Shown piece by piece: positions 60,888 through 64,000 of a stretch of 64,000 nt of DNA (positions are counted from its first letter, which is position 1; each line of letters starts with the position of its first letter). Origin of the DNA: Saccharopolyspora indica (GTDB taxonomy: Bacteria; Actinomycetota; Actinomycetes; Mycobacteriales; Pseudonocardiaceae); assembly GCF_027853965.1 (NCBI RefSeq), contig NZ_JAQGLB010000013.1:62001-126000 (forward strand), given 5' to 3'. Below the pieces are notes generated by a model. It did no database searches, was not told the origin of the DNA, and saw only the letters and a list, made by a program, of their open reading frames with translations. A program made the translations under genes and the position numbers.

Positions 60888-62026
60888 GCCGGCAGCACCA
60901 CCAACTCGTGCGGCTGGTTGTTCACGCTCTCGACGCCGTCCTCGGTGACGATGACGATGTCCTCGATCCGCGCGCCCCAGCGGCCCGGCTGGTAGATGCC
61001 GGGCTCGATGCTGAAGGCCATGCCCGCCTCCAGCTCGATCGCGTTGCCGCCGACGATGTAGGGCTCCTCGTGCACGTCGAGCCCGATGCCGTGGCCGGTG
61101 CGGTGCACGAAGTACTCGCCGAACCCGGCGGCGGCGATCGGCTCGCGGGCGGCGGCGTCGATGGACTCGGCCGTCGCGCCGGGGCGCACCGCCTGCACCG
61201 AGGCGCGCTGCGCGGCTTCCAGCACGGCGTAGGTCTCGCGGACGTCGGCCTGCGCCGGTTCGCCGATCGAGTAGGTGCGGGTGCAGTCGGAGTTGTAGCC
61301 CTCCGCGATCGGGCCGCCGATGTCGATCACGACGACGTCGCCGCGCTCGATCACCCGGTCCGACACGTCGTGGTGCGGGCTGGCACCGTTGGGCCCGGAG
61401 CCGACGATGACGAACGCCGCCTCGGTGTGGCCCTCTTCGAGGATCGCGGCGGTGAGGTCCGCGCCGACCTCGGCCTCGGTGCGGCCCGCTTTGAGGAACT
61501 CGCCCATCCGGTTGTGCACCCGGTCGATGGCCGCCCCGGCCTTGCGCAGCGCCTCGATCTCGGCGGCGTCCTTGCGCATCCGCAGCTCCCGCAGCACGCG
61601 CCCGGCGAGCACCTGCTCGGCGTCGGGCAGCGCGGCGCGCAGCGGCAGGACGTGCAGCGCGGCCATCGCGTCGGCGACGGCCAGGCGCTTGGGCTTGCCG
61701 CCGCGGCCTGCCAGGTCGGCCACCATGGCGTGCGGGTCCTGGCCGTCGACCCAGGTGACGACGTCGATGCCGAGCTCGGCCAGCGGGATGTCGGCGAAGC
61801 CGAGCTCTTCGAGCTTCGGCAGCACCAGCGCGGGCCGGCCGTCGGCGGGCAGCACCAGGCAGGTCAGCCGCTCGTGCGACTCCCCGCCGGCGCCCAGGAG
61901 GTAGCGCAGGTCGGAACCGGGCGAGATCAGCAGCGCGTCGAGGTCAGCCGAGGCCGCGGTTTCGGCCGCCCGGGTCAGACGGGCGGCGAGCACGGAAGGA
62001 TCCTGCTTGAACGAGTCGGTCGCCAT
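60884..62026 (-). CDS. M24-family aminopeptidase (Xaa-Pro type)
   Basis: The preferred start is ATG at 62026 (GGGGAGCT upstream); upstream frames are antisense to the MFS gene. 380 residues. N-terminal creatinase-like domain, then metal ligands: VVIDIGGPIAEGYNSDCTRTY (two Asp), HRTGHGIGLDVHEEPYI (His) and FSIEPGIY, GARIEDIVIV (two Glu). Pita-bread fold; cleaves Xaa-Pro bonds. Cytoplasmic. Coupled with the AsnC regulator. Confidence 0.93.
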   Translation of the reverse strand: MATDSFKQDPSVLAARLTRAAETAASADLDALLISPGSDLRYLLGAGGESHERLTCLVLPADGRPALVLPKLEELGFADIPLAELGIDVVTWVDGQDPHAMVADLAGRGGKPKRLAVADAMAALHVLPLRAALPDAEQVLAGRVLRELRMRKDAAEIEALRKAGAAIDRVHNRMGEFLKAGRTEAEVGADLTAAILEEGHTEAAFVIVGSGPNGASPHHDVSDRVIERGDVVVIDIGGPIAEGYNSDCTRTYSIGEPAQADVRETYAVLEAAQRASVQAVRPGATAESIDAAAREPIAAAGFGEYFVHRTGHGIGLDVHEEPYIVGGNAIELEAGMAFSIEPGIYQPGRWGARIEDIVIVTEDGVESVNNQPHELVVLPA

Positions 62027-62037
62027 AGCTCCCCAGC

Positions 62038-63261
62038 CTAATCCCGAGGTGAAGCCCGGACGTGCGGGCGGTCCAGCCCCCGCCACACCGGCGACAGCAC
62101 CATCGCGAGCGTGACGGCCAGGTAGACCGCACCGCCCGACACCAGCGCGCCGGGCAGGCCGATGCCGTCGACCAGCGCACCGCCGACCAGCGCACCCAGC
62201 GGGGCACCGACCATCGCGACCGCGCTGAGCAGTCCCAGGACCCGGCCGCGCATGTCCGGGTGCACCCGTTCGTAGGCGATCACCGCCAGCATCGGGTTGA
62301 TCGCGCCCGAAGCCAGTCCCACCACGGCGAGCACGATCAGCAGCGCGGGCAGACCGGGTTCCGCGGCCATGATCGCGTATCGCGGAGCTCCGGTGATGGC
62401 GATCGCCGTGACCAGCACGAACCGCCGCGGCAGCCGCGCTCCGAGCCATCCGTAGCCGACGTTGCCCAGCAGCGCCGTGCCCGCCAGCACACCGCTCATG
62501 GCGCCGAGCGCGACGGGACTGCCCAGCACCTCGGCCGCGTAGATCGGGTGGAAGACCCCGAGCGCGGCCATGTCGAGCGTGTTCATCACCAGCAGCACCA
62601 GCACGATCGCCGTCAGCAGCCGGTCGCCGAGCAGCGCGCGGGCACCGGCGCGGAGGTCGGTCAGGTAGCCGTCGGCCGGTCGTGCGACGCGGCTCCGGGG
62701 AACGCCGAGCGCGGCCAGCCCGGCAGCCAGCGCGAAGAGGGCTCCGACACCGGCCAGCACGGTCGTTTCGGAGACCACGGCCAGCGCCGCGCCGCCCAGC
62801 GGAGCACCGAGCATCTGCGCGCCGCGGCTGGCCGCTTCAAGCCCTCCGGAGCCGCGTTCCAGCGACATCCCAGCCCGCTCCAGGAGCTCTGGGGCCACCG
62901 CCCGCCGCGCGGTCTGCCCCGGTGCGCGGCTGGCGCCGAGCAGTGCGGCGAGCACGAAGAGCTGCCACATCGCGAGGCCGAACGTGTTGTGCAGCAACGG
63001 AATCGCGATGAGCACCGCAGCGGCGGACAGGTCCGATGCGATGGCGCAGCGGCGCGCGCCGAGCCGGTCCACCAGCGGACCGCCCACCGCGGCCAGCGCC
63101 ACCAGCCCGGCCAGCTCGACCGCGGCGATCGCGCCCACCAGCGTCGCGCTGCCGGTCAGCGCCAGCACGAACCACGGGACCACCAGCAGCGCGACCGCCG
63201 TGGCGAACGCCGACACCCCGGTCGAGGCCCACAGCAGGACGACCGGCGCGCGGCCGGTCAC
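62038..63261 (-). CDS. MFS transporter (DHA3-like)
   Basis: 407 residues from GTG 63261, overlapping the ArsR-type gene's stop by 4 bp. About 12 helices; VALAAVGGPLVDRLGARRCAIASDLS gives the loop 2-3 motif, and GASRAPGQTARRAVAPELLERAGMSLERG resembles MdrR/MefE-type DHA3 pumps. Likely exports a drug-like compound. Its operon partner is the regulator upstream, which points to drug-induced expression. Confidence 0.9.
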   Translation of the reverse strand: MTGRAPVVLLWASTGVSAFATAVALLVVPWFVLALTGSATLVGAIAAVELAGLVALAAVGGPLVDRLGARRCAIASDLSAAAVLIAIPLLHNTFGLAMWQLFVLAALLGASRAPGQTARRAVAPELLERAGMSLERGSGGLEAASRGAQMLGAPLGGAALAVVSETTVLAGVGALFALAAGLAALGVPRSRVARPADGYLTDLRAGARALLGDRLLTAIVLVLLVMNTLDMAALGVFHPIYAAEVLGSPVALGAMSGVLAGTALLGNVGYGWLGARLPRRFVLVTAIAITGAPRYAIMAAEPGLPALLIVLAVVGLASGAINPMLAVIAYERVHPDMRGRVLGLLSAVAMVGAPLGALVGGALVDGIGLPGALVSGGAVYLAVTLAMVLSPVWRGLDRPHVRASPRD

Positions 63262-63800
63262 GGCGCCGAACGCGGGAAGGCCTGGAACTGCACGGCGACC
63301 TGCTCGTCACCGTCCTCGGCCGGACGCCGGTACTCGTCGAGCAGCTCGTGCATCCGCCGGGTCAGCTCGCCGAGCTCCTCGGGCCGCAGCGAGAGGAAGG
63401 TGTCCGACAGGGCGGCCGCCTCGGTCCACTCCGGCGGCCACTGCTGCCGTTCGGCCAGGTACGCCGTGGTCTGCCGGTAGTGCGCGCCGGCGACGCCGAA
63501 CAGGTAGGCCGCCAGCGGTCCCTGCTCGTCCGGTCCGAGCTCGCCGGTGGCCAGCACGGTGTGCTCGTGCACCGCGCGCCACCAGCGCTCCCGCCGGTTG
63601 CCCCGCTCGGCGTCCTCCTCGACGAACCCGTGCTCGGCGAGCTGCCGGAGGTGCCAGCTGGTCGTCCCGCTGCTCTCCCCCGTCCGCGCGGCCAGCTGCG
63701 TAGCGGTCGCCGGGCCGTCGCTGCGCAGCGCGCCCAGCAACTCCATCCGCAGCGGATGCGCCAGCCCGCGCAGGCTCTTCGCGTCCAGTTTCCGGTCCAT
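63258..63800 (-). CDS. ArsR-type winged-helix regulator
   Basis: 180 residues from ATG 63800. DAKSLRGLAHPLRMELLGALRSDGPATATQLAARTGESSGTTSWHLRQLAEHGFVEED is a clear ArsR/HTH_20 winged helix; the remainder carries a helical effector region (WTEAAALSDTFLSLRPEELGELTRRMHELLDEY). No Cys metal site is seen, so ligand sensing is likely instead of arsenic or metal. It is co-transcribed with the MFS pump and sits 13 bp from a large palindrome that is its probable operator. Confidence 0.92.
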   Translation of the reverse strand: MDRKLDAKSLRGLAHPLRMELLGALRSDGPATATQLAARTGESSGTTSWHLRQLAEHGFVEEDAERGNRRERWWRAVHEHTVLATGELGPDEQGPLAAYLFGVAGAHYRQTTAYLAERQQWPPEWTEAAALSDTFLSLRPEELGELTRRMHELLDEYRRPAEDGDEQVAVQFQAFPRSAP

Positions 63801-63812
63801 GCGAGCACGATA

Positions 63813-63852
63813 CGATCGCCAAGGACTCTTTGCAAAGAGTTCTTGGCGATCG
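63813..63852. promoter_or_regulatory. 40-bp palindrome with one mismatch
   Basis: Arms 63813-63832 and 63833-63852 are complementary except at one position; the centre is TTTGCAAA. It lies 13 bp upstream of the ArsR-type start and 6 bp past the HPr stop, so it could be the ArsR operator, the HPr terminator, or both. Confidence 0.8.
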
Positions 63853-63858
63853 TCGTGA

Positions 63859-64000
63859 TCAGGCGGGGGCCTTGTCCAGGTCCTGTTCCAGGAGGGCGGC
63901 GAGTTCGTCCAGGGCCGCCTCGTCGGGGCCGGAGAGCTCGACCTCCTCGCCGTGCCGGGCGCCCAGCGACATCAGGCCCAGGACGCTGGCCGCGTCGACC
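63859..64000 (-). CDS. ptsH: Phosphocarrier HPr-like protein, 3' end (5' part outside window)
   Basis: Only the last 47 codons are in the window. VDAASVLGLMSLGARHGEEVELSG, then EAALDELAALLEQDL, is the C-terminal part of HPr: the sequence after the regulatory Ser site (K/D-S/A-S-V-L-G-L-M-S-L-G-A), the GDEV-like turn and the final helix. HPr carries phosphate in sugar PTS systems. The active His lies in the missing N-terminus. Confidence 0.85.
   Translation of the reverse strand, partial: VDAASVLGLMSLGARHGEEVELSGPDEAALDELAALLEQDLDKAPA

Overview
The window is high-GC DNA with strong third-position G/C bias, frequent GTG starts, 4-bp stop/start overlaps and several apparently leaderless genes. 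Its families (SARP/AfsR, STAND NTPases, Ser/Thr kinase with DUF3558-like repeats, FHA, DUF3100, MHS transporters) fit a filamentous actinomycete, most likely Pseudonocardiaceae and perhaps Saccharopolyspora. The genus is an inference from style, not from a marker gene. No rRNA, tRNA or CRISPR array was seen.

Layout: 0.5-9.9 kb holds a membrane-anchored HTH protein, a membrane protein, a Ser/Thr kinase next to an FHA protein, an Rrf2 regulator with an MFS pump, an FAD dehydrogenase with its TetR regulator, and a VOC protein. 10-14.4 kb is an amidohydrolase pair divergent from a DUF3100 membrane protein. 14.4-24.7 kb carries a P450/MarR divergent pair, a DUF418 protein, a methyltransferase, an Lrp regulator divergent from an AbgT transporter with an M20 peptidase, a thioesterase, a GNAT and a second methyltransferase. 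24.9-30.9 kb holds a secreted amidase, an ABC transporter plus two-component operon, and a TetR fused to a zinc-finger-like tail. 31-37.7 kb holds a beta-helix protein and a CoA-linked catabolic set (CaiB, acyl-CoA dehydrogenase, MHS permease, IclR) with repeated GTTC-N8-GAAC operators.

37.9-52.6 kb is the accessory part: a SARP/AfsR regulator, a STAND ATPase with a membrane C-terminus, an FGGY kinase, a secreted cyclophilin, a gene split by about 14 copies of the heptamer GGAAACC, a STAND-TPR protein, a glycosyltransferase, two small ORFs, and an IS5-like element carrying a bacteriocin-immunity-like gene. 52.6-64 kb returns to ordinary functions: DsbA-like protein, HrpB helicase, YtcJ-like amidohydrolase, FxsA, SGNH hydrolase, AsnC with M24 peptidase, MFS with ArsR, and the 3' end of an HPr gene.

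The most interesting object is the heptamer tract at 46169-46270. Seven is not a multiple of three, and every frame of the tract encodes the same GNRKPET heptapeptide, so each repeat gained or lost changes only the downstream frame. At the present 14 units the N-terminal half is out of frame with its conserved C-terminal half. Thirteen or 16 units would restore a protein of 577 or 584 residues. This looks like a phase-variable (contingency) gene. The window also carries at least two families of dispersed palindromes, one with compensatory base changes, and several candidate operators next to their likely regulators.
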